Part shown: positions 43,803-52,862 of the stretch, piece after piece
How the letters are laid out: every line of letters starts with the position of its first letter
Numbering within the stretch: the stretch's first letter is position 1
Assembly: GCF_003432115.1 (NCBI RefSeq)
Contig: NZ_QWDC01000002.1
Span: 1,144,878-1,208,877, forward strand
From: Mucilaginibacter conchicola
GTDB taxonomy: Bacteria; Bacteroidota; Bacteroidia; Sphingobacteriales; Sphingobacteriaceae
DNA length: 64,000 nt
Reading direction: 5' to 3'
Program-made: the position numbers and the translations under genes
The notes under the pieces: model-generated
The model's input: the letters and a program-made list of their open reading frames with translations, nothing else
The model's database searches: none
What the model was told of the DNA's origin: nothing

Positions 43803-45506
43803 ATGCTGCGCGGCAAGGTTTTAAATATCGTTTATATAGTTATGGCGCTGGTTGTTATGCAGCCTGCAATTTCGCGTGCGCAGCAAACTACCGATGGCCT
43901 GTTGCGTGTACTGAACAAAGTGCTGGATAGCAAAGAAAAGATAGACCAGGCCAAGGTTGCCGAAATAGAAAAAATCAAAAAAGGCCTGCACGCCAACTAC
44001 GCATCGCTGAATGCGCGGTATGATAACTACGAGAAGTTGTTTGATGCCTACAAATCCTTTGTGCACGATTCTGCTTACTTCTACTGCAAGAAGCTGGACG
44101 AGGTAGCCTATCAGCTAAAAGACCCCGCCCGCATCAACAATGCGAAGGTGAACATGGGCTTTGTGCTCATTTCTGCCGGTATGTTTAAAGAGGGTTTGGA
44201 TACGTTGTCTCGCGTTAATACCCGATACCTGAACGAGAAACAACACTTTGAATACTTTTTCCTGCAGGCCCGCAGTCATTTTGATATTGCCGATTATGAT
44301 AAAATAGCAGACTATTACTATCCATACAGCCGTGAGGGTTTGGCTTTTTGCGATTCTATCATTGCAACCCATAAACCCGGCTCTTATGAATATCTTTCGG
44401 CAGCTGGTTTAAAAGCTCTGCGCAGCGGCGATTATAAAGCAGCCTTGGAACCTTATCAGCAGATCATGCGTTTGCCGCAAACCTACCAGGATAGCGCGGT
44501 GAATTTAAGCTGCCTCAGCTACATCTATTACGTTTCAAAACAATCTGATCTGAGCCTGCAACTGCTCACCAAAGCGGCTATTATCGATAATATGCACGGC
44601 ACTAAAGAGTCGGTTGCGCTAACTAATCTGGCCAAGCGTTTGTATGAGGATGGCGATACCAAATCTGCATTCCTGTACATTCACAATGCGATAAACGATG
44701 CCAATTTTTACGGAGCCCGCCATCGCGAAGCACAGATAAGCAGCATCCTGCCCATTATTGAAACCGAAAAGATAAAGGGCATGGAAAAGGAGCGGCGTAC
44801 ACTGCTGGTATATGCGGCCACCATTACCTCTTTGATTGTTGTTGTGATCGTATTCGCGGTGATAACAGCAAGGCAACTGAAGAAACTGCGCATTGCCGAT
44901 GAGCTCATTGTTAAAAAGAACAACGATCTGAATGCAGCCAACGAATTGTTGCTAAGCACCAACCAAACCCTCGACCAGGCCAACCGCTCGCTTAAACACA
45001 TGAACAGCAAACTGGATGAGGCCAACATGATCAAGGACGAGTATATCGGCAACTTCTTCACCATTAACTCGGGCTACATCGAGAAGATTGACCGCCTGAA
45101 ACGCAGCCTTGAAAAGATCTCGAAAGATAAAAGCTATGATGAACTGGCGCGGGTGATCAATCGCCTTAACACGAGTTACGACCGCGAGAACTTGTCTGAC
45201 AGTTTTGATAAAGTTTTCCTTAACCTCTTCCCCAATTTTGTTGAGGATTTTAACCTGCTGTTTGATGCCGAACACCAAACTCAGATTACCGGCCAGGTGC
45301 TGAATAACGAGCTGCGCATCTTTGCGCTTATACGTTTGGGGATTGATGAGAACGAGACCATCGCCAAGATCCTCAACTACTCGGTGAATACCATCTACAC
45401 CTACAAAACCAAAGTGAAGAACCGCTCCTTCGTTGCTAACGACGAATTTGAGGGCCGCATTATGCAGATAAAAGCCCTTAAAGAGCAGCCTGTTTCGGCA
45501 TCTTAA
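43803..45506 (+). CDS. DUF6377 membrane-bound transcriptional regulator
   Basis: A 567-residue protein with a signal peptide (to about 26), a periplasmic TPR-like helical region (about 30-320), one membrane helix (about 333-355; [19 protein letters not shown]), a coiled coil (about 370-415) and a cytoplasmic end with a LuxR-like HTH (about 510-550; [26 protein letters not shown]). The layout resembles SusR-like regulators found beside starch loci. It lies directly upstream of the SusC/SusD/SusE/amylase genes on the same strand and probably activates them when maltose-type sugars reach the periplasm. A perfect AT palindrome in the following gap is its candidate site. Confidence 0.88.
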   Translation: MLRGKVLNIVYIVMALVVMQPAISRAQQTTDGLLRVLNKVLDSKEKIDQAKVAEIEKIKKGLHANYASLNARYDNYEKLFDAYKSFVHDSAYFYCKKLDEVAYQLKDPARINNAKVNMGFVLISAGMFKEGLDTLSRVNTRYLNEKQHFEYFFLQARSHFDIADYDKIADYYYPYSREGLAFCDSIIATHKPGSYEYLSAAGLKALRSGDYKAALEPYQQIMRLPQTYQDSAVNLSCLSYIYYVSKQSDLSLQLLTKAAIIDNMHGTKESVALTNLAKRLYEDGDTKSAFLYIHNAINDANFYGARHREAQISSILPIIETEKIKGMEKERRTLLVYAATITSLIVVVIVFAVITARQLKKLRIADELIVKKNNDLNAANELLLSTNQTLDQANRSLKHMNSKLDEANMIKDEYIGNFFTINSGYIEKIDRLKRSLEKISKDKSYDELARVINRLNTSYDRENLSDSFDKVFLNLFPNFVEDFNLLFDAEHQTQITGQVLNNELRIFALIRLGIDENETIAKILNYSVNTIYTYKTKVKNRSFVANDEFEGRIMQIKALKEQPVSAS

Positions 45507-45549
45507 GCCCATATTTATTCCATATTTTCTATATCAGCTCTCCTTTATT

Positions 45550-45588
45550 ATAATTATAAATAATTGATTATTAATTATTTATAATTAT
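45550..45588. promoter_or_regulatory. Perfect 16-bp A/T palindrome before the starch SusC gene
   Basis: ATAATTATAAATAATT (45550-45565) is repeated inverted at 45573-45588 around GATTATT. Made only of A and T, it is a poor terminator and a better operator. Confidence 0.5.
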
Positions 45589-45626
45589 TCATTCGGTTTG
45601 ATTTTTAATATCGGCTCTCCGGAATA

Positions 45627-45657
45627 TTGTAACCGCGCGTAAAGCTCTTTTACTTTG
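45627..45657 (+). promoter_or_regulatory. Possible promoter of the starch locus
   Basis: TTG (45627-45629), 21 bp, then TACTTTG (45651-45657), one base short of the -7 consensus. The palindrome at 45550-45588 lies about 40 bp upstream, where an activator would bind. Confidence 0.35.
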
Positions 45658-45716
45658 ATGTTGTGGTACAGGCCCTATCCGGTACCAACCATATTAAACC
45701 AATTAAACCCATTTAA

Positions 45717-48665
45717 ATGAAACACATTTCCTTATTTAAGTATGGCCTTGCCGTGCTTTTACTTTCGCTGTGTACACTATCTTTTGCCCAAACACCGGTG
45801 TTTTCGGGCAAGGTAGTTGACGAAACCAACAACCCTTTGCCGGGTGCTGTTGTGCGTGTAAAAGGCACCAATCAGGCCACCTCAACTGATGCCAACGGCG
45901 CGTTCCGCGTTACCGGCAGCGGCGAGGCAATTGTGGTAAACATCACTTTTATTGGCTATGATGCCATTGAGAAAACGCTTACTGCCAATCAGTCGCTGAG
46001 CATACAGATGGTGCCAAATGCCAAATCACTTTCAGAGGTGGTTGTGGTAGGTTATGGTACAACCAAAAAATCAGACCTTACCGGTGCAGTAACCACTTTG
46101 GGTACCAAAGACCTTAACCCCGGCCCTATCACCAACCCTCTGCAACAATTAGCGGGCAGGGCTGCGGGCGTTAACGTTAGCCAAACGGGTAGCGAGCCGG
46201 GTACATCGCCAAGTGTACGTATCCGAGGTATAACATCGCTTATTGGCGGTAACGACCCATTGGTTGTGGTTGATGGGATACAGGGTAATATGGACCTGTT
46301 AAAGCAACTGCCGCCAAGCGAGATAGAATCTGTTGACGTGCTGAAAGATGCATCGGCAACGGCAATCTACGGTTCGCGCGGTGCGCCGGGTGTTATCATC
46401 GTAACCACTAAAAAGAGCAAAGCCGGTAAAACTTCATTGGAGTATAACGCAAGTGCATCGGTTGATGTAAATTCTAAAACCCTGAAAGTACTAAACGCCG
46501 ATCAGTGGTGGGAGCAAGCACAACTTTACAACGTGCCTGCCGAGACCAACCACGGATCGAGCACTAACTGGAAAGACCTGCTGCAACAAACGGGATCAAC
46601 CCAGAACCATACTGTAGCATTTGGCGGCGGAGCGGATAAGTTTAACTACCGCGCATCGCTTACCAACATTGCGCAAACCGGTACGGTAATCAACTCAAAA
46701 TACAAGAACAACATTGGCCGCCTAACCGCAACGCAAAAAGCGCTTGACGACAGGTTAACGCTGACCATGAACCTGACGAGTGGTATCAACGATGCAACTT
46801 ACAGCCCGCCAAGCATTGGCCGTGCTGCATTTACATCGGGCCTGTTCAACAATACGTATGTGGCCCGCCCTACAGACCCGGTATTGAACCCTGACGGTTC
46901 ATACTATACCGATCCTAACGTGTTCCAGTACATTAACCCGTATGCTGTTGCCAAAACGGTAATTAACCAGGTACATGAGGATGCACTGTTCGGTAGCCTG
47001 CGTGCCGACCTGCAATTGACCAAAGGCCTCACTGCAGGTTGGTTTGGCAGCTGGAGAAGGTTGAATACCAACACAGGTTATTACCTGCCTGCAAAATCTA
47101 CCGTACCAAGTGCTATTGATAACAGTGGTATTGCCAATATCAGCAACAGCCATACGGATGAAAAGCTAACCGATATCAGCCTGAATTACAAAGCAGATTT
47201 TGGCCAGCACCACTTAGATGCGGTAGCGGTTTATGAATACCAGTCGCAAACCTACAACGGCAATTTTGCGCAGGCTAAAGGTTTTATTAACGACCTTGCT
47301 ACTTACAACGCCATGCAACTGGGCGACCTTACAAAAGTTACCCCCGGCGACATTTCATCATACAAGAACGACCGCAACCTGGTATCTTTCCTGGGCAGGG
47401 TAAACTATACTTTTGCTAACCGCTACCTGTTAACGGCAAGTTTCCGTCGTGATGGTTCATCGGTATTTGGAGCCAACCACAAGTGGGGCGATTTCCCTTC
47501 GGCATCATTAGCCTGGAGAATTGACCAGGAAGATTTCATGAAGAACCAACGCATCTTCAGCACGCTTAAACTGCGTGGTGGTTATGGTGTAACCGGTAAC
47601 CAGCAGGGGCTATTGCCACAAGGCTCAATACGTTTGGTAGGTTATGCAGGTGCTACTTATTTCGGTGGCCAGCAGATCACCAATTACTTTGTGAGCCAGA
47701 ACGAGAATGCCGACCTGCGCTGGGAAACCCGTAAACAAACCAACTTAGGTGCCGATTTCGGTTTCCTTAATGATCGTTTAACTGCTACGGTTGATGTATT
47801 TACCGCAACAACCAGTAACCTGCTTTTCAACTACACTGTGCCTCAGCCACCGTACCCGTACGGAAGCATTAAGGCAAACGTGGGCAGCCTGCTTAACAAA
47901 GGTTTAGAGGTATCATTAGCTTACCAGGTTATCCGCAACAGCAATACCACGCTTACTTTGGCTGGTAATGCATCGTTCCTGAAGAACAGGGTACTTAACC
48001 TAAGCGGCACTATCAACGGCATCCAGCAAAATACCGATTACATACCTTGGGGCGCTAACGCGTACCTGATAAAAGGCCAGCCTGTTGGTACCTTCAATAT
48101 CATTAAACACCTGGGTAAAGATGCCAGCAACTCCGAGACCGTTGTTGACCAGGATGGTAACGGCATTATTGATCAGGGTAACCAAAGCCCCGACAGGGTA
48201 TTATCAGGCCAGGCATTGCCTAAATACACCTTTGCCTTTACACCAAGCTTTAGCTACAAAAACTTTGATGCATCAATGGTTTGGAGAGGATCGGGCGGTA
48301 ACAAGATCTATAACGCTATCCGTGCTAACCTGAGCTACTTTGAGAATTTGGGTAAAGCCAACGTACTGCAAAGCGCCGTACCACTGGGCCTGTACCACTC
48401 ACAATATGGCAGCGACCTGTGGCTTGAGGATGGCTCATTTATCCGTTGGGAAAACCTAAACGTAGGTTACCGCATCAATACCAAGTCAAAATACATCAGC
48501 TCGTTAAGGCTGTCACTAACCGGTACCAACCTGCTGGTGATAACCAAATACAGCGGCGCCGACCCGGAGCTGATTGCAGACGGTGGCAGCACTATGGGTG
48601 TTGACAACGGTACCTATCCGCGCGTGCGCAGTTTTGCCTTAGGACTAAATGTGGTATTAAAATAA
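45717..48665 (+). CDS. SusC-like TonB-dependent transporter (starch locus)
   Basis: A 982-residue importer with a signal peptide (to about 24), carboxypeptidase-regulatory-like domain (about 28-105), plug starting at SEVVVVGYGTTKKSDLTG and a beta-barrel. Next to SusD, SusE-like and GH13 genes it most likely imports malto-oligosaccharides. It is 14 bp upstream of susD. At 982 residues it is close to the length of the classical starch SusC. Confidence 0.96.
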   Translation: MKHISLFKYGLAVLLLSLCTLSFAQTPVFSGKVVDETNNPLPGAVVRVKGTNQATSTDANGAFRVTGSGEAIVVNITFIGYDAIEKTLTANQSLSIQMVPNAKSLSEVVVVGYGTTKKSDLTGAVTTLGTKDLNPGPITNPLQQLAGRAAGVNVSQTGSEPGTSPSVRIRGITSLIGGNDPLVVVDGIQGNMDLLKQLPPSEIESVDVLKDASATAIYGSRGAPGVIIVTTKKSKAGKTSLEYNASASVDVNSKTLKVLNADQWWEQAQLYNVPAETNHGSSTNWKDLLQQTGSTQNHTVAFGGGADKFNYRASLTNIAQTGTVINSKYKNNIGRLTATQKALDDRLTLTMNLTSGINDATYSPPSIGRAAFTSGLFNNTYVARPTDPVLNPDGSYYTDPNVFQYINPYAVAKTVINQVHEDALFGSLRADLQLTKGLTAGWFGSWRRLNTNTGYYLPAKSTVPSAIDNSGIANISNSHTDEKLTDISLNYKADFGQHHLDAVAVYEYQSQTYNGNFAQAKGFINDLATYNAMQLGDLTKVTPGDISSYKNDRNLVSFLGRVNYTFANRYLLTASFRRDGSSVFGANHKWGDFPSASLAWRIDQEDFMKNQRIFSTLKLRGGYGVTGNQQGLLPQGSIRLVGYAGATYFGGQQITNYFVSQNENADLRWETRKQTNLGADFGFLNDRLTATVDVFTATTSNLLFNYTVPQPPYPYGSIKANVGSLLNKGLEVSLAYQVIRNSNTTLTLAGNASFLKNRVLNLSGTINGIQQNTDYIPWGANAYLIKGQPVGTFNIIKHLGKDASNSETVVDQDGNGIIDQGNQSPDRVLSGQALPKYTFAFTPSFSYKNFDASMVWRGSGGNKIYNAIRANLSYFENLGKANVLQSAVPLGLYHSQYGSDLWLEDGSFIRWENLNVGYRINTKSKYISSLRLSLTGTNLLVITKYSGADPELIADGGSTMGVDNGTYPRVRSFALGLNVVLK

Positions 48666-48678
48666 TGATGTAACGATA

Positions 48679-50166
48679 ATGAAAAAGATAATATTAAGCA
48701 TTTTAGCGGTTGGCCTGGTAGCACAAAGCTGTACCAAGGTTAGCGAGAATGTATATGATAAATACCCTGCCAGTGAATTTTATTCGTCGCCTAAAGGGGC
48801 GGATATTGCGCTGGCCAGTGTTTACGCACAGGTAGGGGGCAACTGGGATGGCGTGGGCTATGCCGGTGCAGATAATGGATGGTATGACCTAAACAGCTTC
48901 TCGAGCGATGAGCAGGTGATCCCCCACCGCAACACCGGCGACTGGCAGCTTGATTTTGCCCAGCTTTACCAGCGCCAGTGGCTGCCAAGTTTTGGTATCA
49001 TTAACAACACCTGGAATTGGTTGTACAAATCTGTTTACATAGCCAACCTTGCCGTATCGCAACTGGAAGCGGCTAAAGCCGATGAAGCAAAAATTGCCGA
49101 AGCCAAAGTGCTGCGCGCTTTCTTCTATTATTTGTTGATAGATGATTTCGGCAACGTGCCTTTCTTTACCGATAACAACGTAACGGTTGATAAACTGCCC
49201 CAGGCATCGCGTAAGGATGTTTATGATTTCATCGTGAAAGAAATCACCGAAAACGCCGATAAACTCAGCGAAACCAAAGGCGGTGCATATTATGGCCGCT
49301 TTAATAAATGGGCGGCTTACACCCTGTTAGCCAAAGTTTATTTAAATGCAGAAGTGTACACCGGTACGCCAAAGTGGGCAGAAAGCTTAGCCGCCTGTAA
49401 TAAGGTTGCACAAGGTAGCTTTACACTACACCCCGGCAGTGCAAATGCCACAAGCCCGCTGGGTTACCAGTATTATGAACTGTTTGGCGATAAAAACCCT
49501 ACGGATGAAACCATCCTTTCTATTTACGCTACCGTTGATATTGTATCTCGCAATATTCTTACTATCCGCAGTTTAAACGGGCCTAACTTTATGGCTGTTT
49601 ACGGCTACAGTGGCTGGAACGGTACTGTTATCCCGGAGGATTTTTATAACAAATATGCCGATAACGATATCCGTAAGAAACAATTCCTGGTTGGTTCGCA
49701 AGATGGCGGTGTTACTTATACGGCTACCATATCATCATTAGATAACCCCGGTGCCGGCGCTAACGAAGGCGTGCGCGATACCAAGTTTGTGCCTGCTTTG
49801 CCAATGAACGGTGGCGGCGCCTCTAATGATTTTCCGATCTTCCGCTACGCTGATGTTATGCTGATGCAGGCCGAGTGTAATGTTCGGCTGGGTAATGCTG
49901 CCGCAGCCAAACCGTTGGTTGATGCCGTAAGGCAGCGCGCGGGTTTAGGTGCATTAACCAGCAACCCAACCCTTACAGATATCTACAATGAGCGCGGTTT
50001 TGAGCTGAACTTTGAAGGCCACCGCCGCCAGGATATGATCCGCTTTGGCACATTTACACAGGCGCGTGGCGTAGTGCCTGCGGTTGGCGATTTCAGGAAG
50101 CTATTCCCTATCCCAACCAATGCGCTAAATGCCAACACCAGCCTTAAACAAAATCCGGGTTATTAA
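48679..50166 (+). CDS. SusD-like starch-binding lipoprotein
   Basis: A 495-residue SusD-family lipoprotein (lipid Cys in LVAQSCTKV) with TPR-type helices (AEAKVLRAFFYYLLIDDFGNVPF) and the usual end KLFPIPTNALNANTSLKQNPGY. It caps SusC and binds alpha-glucan at the surface. Aromatic residues such as YGYSGWNGT may form the binding platform. It is followed 15 bp later by the SusE-like gene. Confidence 0.95.
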   Translation: MKKIILSILAVGLVAQSCTKVSENVYDKYPASEFYSSPKGADIALASVYAQVGGNWDGVGYAGADNGWYDLNSFSSDEQVIPHRNTGDWQLDFAQLYQRQWLPSFGIINNTWNWLYKSVYIANLAVSQLEAAKADEAKIAEAKVLRAFFYYLLIDDFGNVPFFTDNNVTVDKLPQASRKDVYDFIVKEITENADKLSETKGGAYYGRFNKWAAYTLLAKVYLNAEVYTGTPKWAESLAACNKVAQGSFTLHPGSANATSPLGYQYYELFGDKNPTDETILSIYATVDIVSRNILTIRSLNGPNFMAVYGYSGWNGTVIPEDFYNKYADNDIRKKQFLVGSQDGGVTYTATISSLDNPGAGANEGVRDTKFVPALPMNGGGASNDFPIFRYADVMLMQAECNVRLGNAAAAKPLVDAVRQRAGLGALTSNPTLTDIYNERGFELNFEGHRRQDMIRFGTFTQARGVVPAVGDFRKLFPIPTNALNANTSLKQNPGY

Positions 50167-50180
50167 AAGCATTCATCAAC

Positions 50181-51263
50181 ATGAAAAAAATATATTATTT
50201 ATTCACACTGATACTTGTATGCCTGGGTTTTGGCTGCAAGAAAGACCAGACACTTACCGTACTTAAAACAGTATCGTTTGGTAATGGCACTTCGTTAAGT
50301 AGTTCCGTTAATTCGGTAGTACTTACCAAAGCTAAAGATACCACATCGGTTATAGCTTTCTCGTGGCCTGCTGTAAAATATACCATTAAAGCATCTGTTA
50401 CTTATGCCCTGCAGGTTGATGTACCTGCCGATACTGTTGGTACCAATGCATGGGCTAATGCCAAAACCATAGTTGTAGGTAACGATGTGCTCAGCAAATC
50501 TTATTTAGGTAAAGATCTGAACACACTGGCGCTTGATATGGGACTTATACCTGAAGTAGAGAATACCATAGTTGTGCGTGTGCGTTCTTACCAGGATCAG
50601 TATGCCTACACCAATCCGTTAACTATTAAAATAACACCGTACAAACCTGTAGTAACCTATCCGCTGTTGTTTATCCCCGGCAATTACCAGGGCTGGAATC
50701 CAGAAACAGCGCCAACCGCGGCAGCTCTAAAAACAAACATTTATGAAGCTTATGTATATATGCCGCAGGCTGATAACTACTACTTTAAGTTTACCACCGC
50801 GAGGGATTGGACACACATCAACTATGGCGATAACGGTAACAACGCGGTTACCGATAATGGCCTTGCCGGTGGCATGGTAGCACCCGGACCGGGTTATATC
50901 CAGGTTTCTATCAACCTCAATACCAAAACATGGGCGGCAGTGCCAACCACCTGGTCAATACTGGGCGATGCATCACCGGGCGGCTGGAATACTGATACGC
51001 AGTTAACCTATGATAAAGCCAAAGAGGTGTGGACAGTTACCTGTGATATGAAGAAGGATGGCTCGTTCAAGTTCCGTGCTAATAATGCCTGGGTAATTGA
51101 TTTTGGTGTTGATGCCGAAGGTAAGCTGGCTTATGCCGATAGCCCGGTATATGGTTATGATGCTTCGGTTGCCAATATCACTGTGCCATCAGACGGCAAC
51201 TACACCATTACGCTTGATCTGCACGATCCATCTAACTACAACTATAAATTGAAAAAGAATTAG
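50181..51263 (+). CDS. SusE-like starch-binding lipoprotein
   Basis: A 360-residue lipoprotein (lipid Cys in LGFGCKKD). An N-terminal Ig-like SusE domain (about 25-150) is followed by two carbohydrate-binding modules resembling SusE/SusF (about 155-250, beginning LLFIPGNYQGWNP; about 255-360, with SILGDASPGGWNTDTQL). The GW pairs in each module are typical of starch-binding sites. It adds surface affinity for alpha-glucan. Confidence 0.9.
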   Translation: MKKIYYLFTLILVCLGFGCKKDQTLTVLKTVSFGNGTSLSSSVNSVVLTKAKDTTSVIAFSWPAVKYTIKASVTYALQVDVPADTVGTNAWANAKTIVVGNDVLSKSYLGKDLNTLALDMGLIPEVENTIVVRVRSYQDQYAYTNPLTIKITPYKPVVTYPLLFIPGNYQGWNPETAPTAAALKTNIYEAYVYMPQADNYYFKFTTARDWTHINYGDNGNNAVTDNGLAGGMVAPGPGYIQVSINLNTKTWAAVPTTWSILGDASPGGWNTDTQLTYDKAKEVWTVTCDMKKDGSFKFRANNAWVIDFGVDAEGKLAYADSPVYGYDASVANITVPSDGNYTITLDLHDPSNYNYKLKKN

Positions 51264-51267
51264 GCTT

Positions 51268-51287
51268 AGGGCGGCGCAAGCCGCCCT
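51268..51287 (+). terminator. GNRA-capped hairpin between susE-like and amylase genes
   Basis: AGGGCGGC and GCCGCCCT form a perfect 8-bp stem with a GCAA tetraloop. No T run follows, so it may stabilise the upstream message or reduce readthrough more than stop it. Confidence 0.5.
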
Positions 51288-51303
51288 ATATCAACTATTG
51301 ATC

Positions 51304-52695
51304 ATGAAATTAAAACCAATACAAATTGTAATGAAATTACTACTGGTATCGCTTATTACCATATTCAGCTTTTGCAAAAAAGACACAAGCGCGCAACAAC
51401 AAAATAATGATGCAAAATATCCGCAGTACGGCACTCCATTTGCCAATGTGCCTAAGGTGTCAGATGCCGCTATTTACCAGGTTAACCTGCGTGCCTTTAG
51501 CGCCGATCATAACTTTAAAGCTGTTACCGCCAAACTGGATGAGATAAAAGGCCTGGGCATAAATGTAGTTTACCTGATGCCGATATATCCTGTAGGTGTG
51601 GTTAAATCTGCAGGTGGCTTAGGCTCTCCATATTCGGTTAAGGATTACAAAGCCATCAATACCGAGTTTGGTAACCTTGATGACCTGCGCCAGTTAGTTG
51701 ATGCAGCCCACAGCAAAGGCATGGCCGTAATGTTGGATTGGGTGGCTAACCATACCTCATGGGATAACGCCTGGACAGCCAACAAAAGCTGGTACCAGCA
51801 GGATGCAAACGGCAACTTTATCCCGCCGGCCGGCACCAACTGGTCTGACGTTATTGCATTGAACTACAATAATAAAGATATGCGTGCAGCCATGATTGAT
51901 GCTATGCGCTACTGGGTGTACACCGCAAACATTGACGGTTACCGTTGCGATGCAGCAGACTTTGTTCCGCTTGATTTTTGGAAAGAAGTTAATGATGCCA
52001 TGAAAGCCATTACCTCGCACAAATTGCTGATGTTGGCCGAGGGTACGCGTGCAGACCATTTCAAAGCCGGTTTCCAGATGGTGTACGGTATGGGTTACTA
52101 CGGAAACCTGAAAAACAACATATTCGATAAAAATGCATCATTATCTGTGTTGCAAAACCTCAATACTACCGAGTATGCTACTGCGCTGCCGGGTTCACAA
52201 GTAGTACGTTACACCACTAACCACGATGTGTATTTAAGTGATGGTAGCCCCGTTAATATTTTCGGCGGTAAAACCGGTTCAATGGCCGCTTTCCTGGTAA
52301 CCTCTTACATGAAAGGTGTGCCGATGATCTACAACGGACAGGAAGTGGGTGCTACTTTGAAGATAGATTTCTTCTACAATACACCTATCGACTGGAGCAC
52401 CAACCCGGATATGACCAAAGAGTATAAAGATATCCTCAATTTCCGTGCAACAAGCGATGCCGTAAAAACCGGCGACCTGAGCCTGTACAGCAGCGATGAT
52501 GTATCAGTATTCACAAAAAGCAACGATAAGCAAAAAGTGCTGGTAATAGCCAACATCCGTAATGATAACAAAACTTATAATGTGCCGCCTGCCCTGGCAA
52601 ACGGCGCCTGGAAAAATGCTTTCACCAATGCTGCGGTAACATTGGGCAGTACTTTAAAACTACAGCCTTATCAGCACATGGTATTGGTGCAATAG
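51304..52695 (+). CDS. GH13 alpha-amylase lipoprotein
   Basis: About 463 residues from the ATG at 51304; the reading two codons earlier begins with TTG. An N-terminal signal with Cys in FSFCKKD suggests a lipoprotein. The GH13 barrel shows nucleophile Asp216 (GYRCDAADF), acid/base Glu246 (MLAEGTRAD) and Asp308 (TTNHDVYL), with the first conserved region in DWVANHTS. It would hydrolyse starch or malto-oligosaccharides at the surface or in the periplasm, and is the only enzyme in this locus within the window. The length is short but complete, with the C-terminal domain at about 385-463. Confidence 0.94.
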   Translation: MKLKPIQIVMKLLLVSLITIFSFCKKDTSAQQQNNDAKYPQYGTPFANVPKVSDAAIYQVNLRAFSADHNFKAVTAKLDEIKGLGINVVYLMPIYPVGVVKSAGGLGSPYSVKDYKAINTEFGNLDDLRQLVDAAHSKGMAVMLDWVANHTSWDNAWTANKSWYQQDANGNFIPPAGTNWSDVIALNYNNKDMRAAMIDAMRYWVYTANIDGYRCDAADFVPLDFWKEVNDAMKAITSHKLLMLAEGTRADHFKAGFQMVYGMGYYGNLKNNIFDKNASLSVLQNLNTTEYATALPGSQVVRYTTNHDVYLSDGSPVNIFGGKTGSMAAFLVTSYMKGVPMIYNGQEVGATLKIDFFYNTPIDWSTNPDMTKEYKDILNFRATSDAVKTGDLSLYSSDDVSVFTKSNDKQKVLVIANIRNDNKTYNVPPALANGAWKNAFTNAAVTLGSTLKLQPYQHMVLVQ

Positions 52696-52725
52696 ATCAA
52701 TTATTGTTGGTTATATATTTGATTG

Positions 52726-52761
52726 GATCCCTTTGGCCGGCAGGCTGAGGGGATTTTTTTG
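52726..52761 (+). terminator. Terminator of the starch locus
   Basis: ATCCC and GGGAT close a stem with an inner GCC/GGC, followed by a run of seven T. Confidence 0.75.
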
Positions 52762-52803
52762 TTTATAACGGAGATTATTTTAAACTTTTTTTAAAATATT
52801 TTT

Positions 52804-52828
52804 TACTGCGCAAAAAGGCTGCGCAGTA
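52804..52828. promoter_or_regulatory. 9-bp palindrome upstream of the Ro60 gene
   Basis: TACTGCGCA and TGCGCAGTA are perfectly inverted around AAAAGGC, 35 bases before the start codon. A loose -7-like TAACCTTTG follows at 52834-52842, so the palindrome would cover the -33 region. It looks like an operator. Confidence 0.45.
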
Positions 52829-52862
52829 GGCCCTAACCTTTGTATCAACAAAACAAAGAAGG

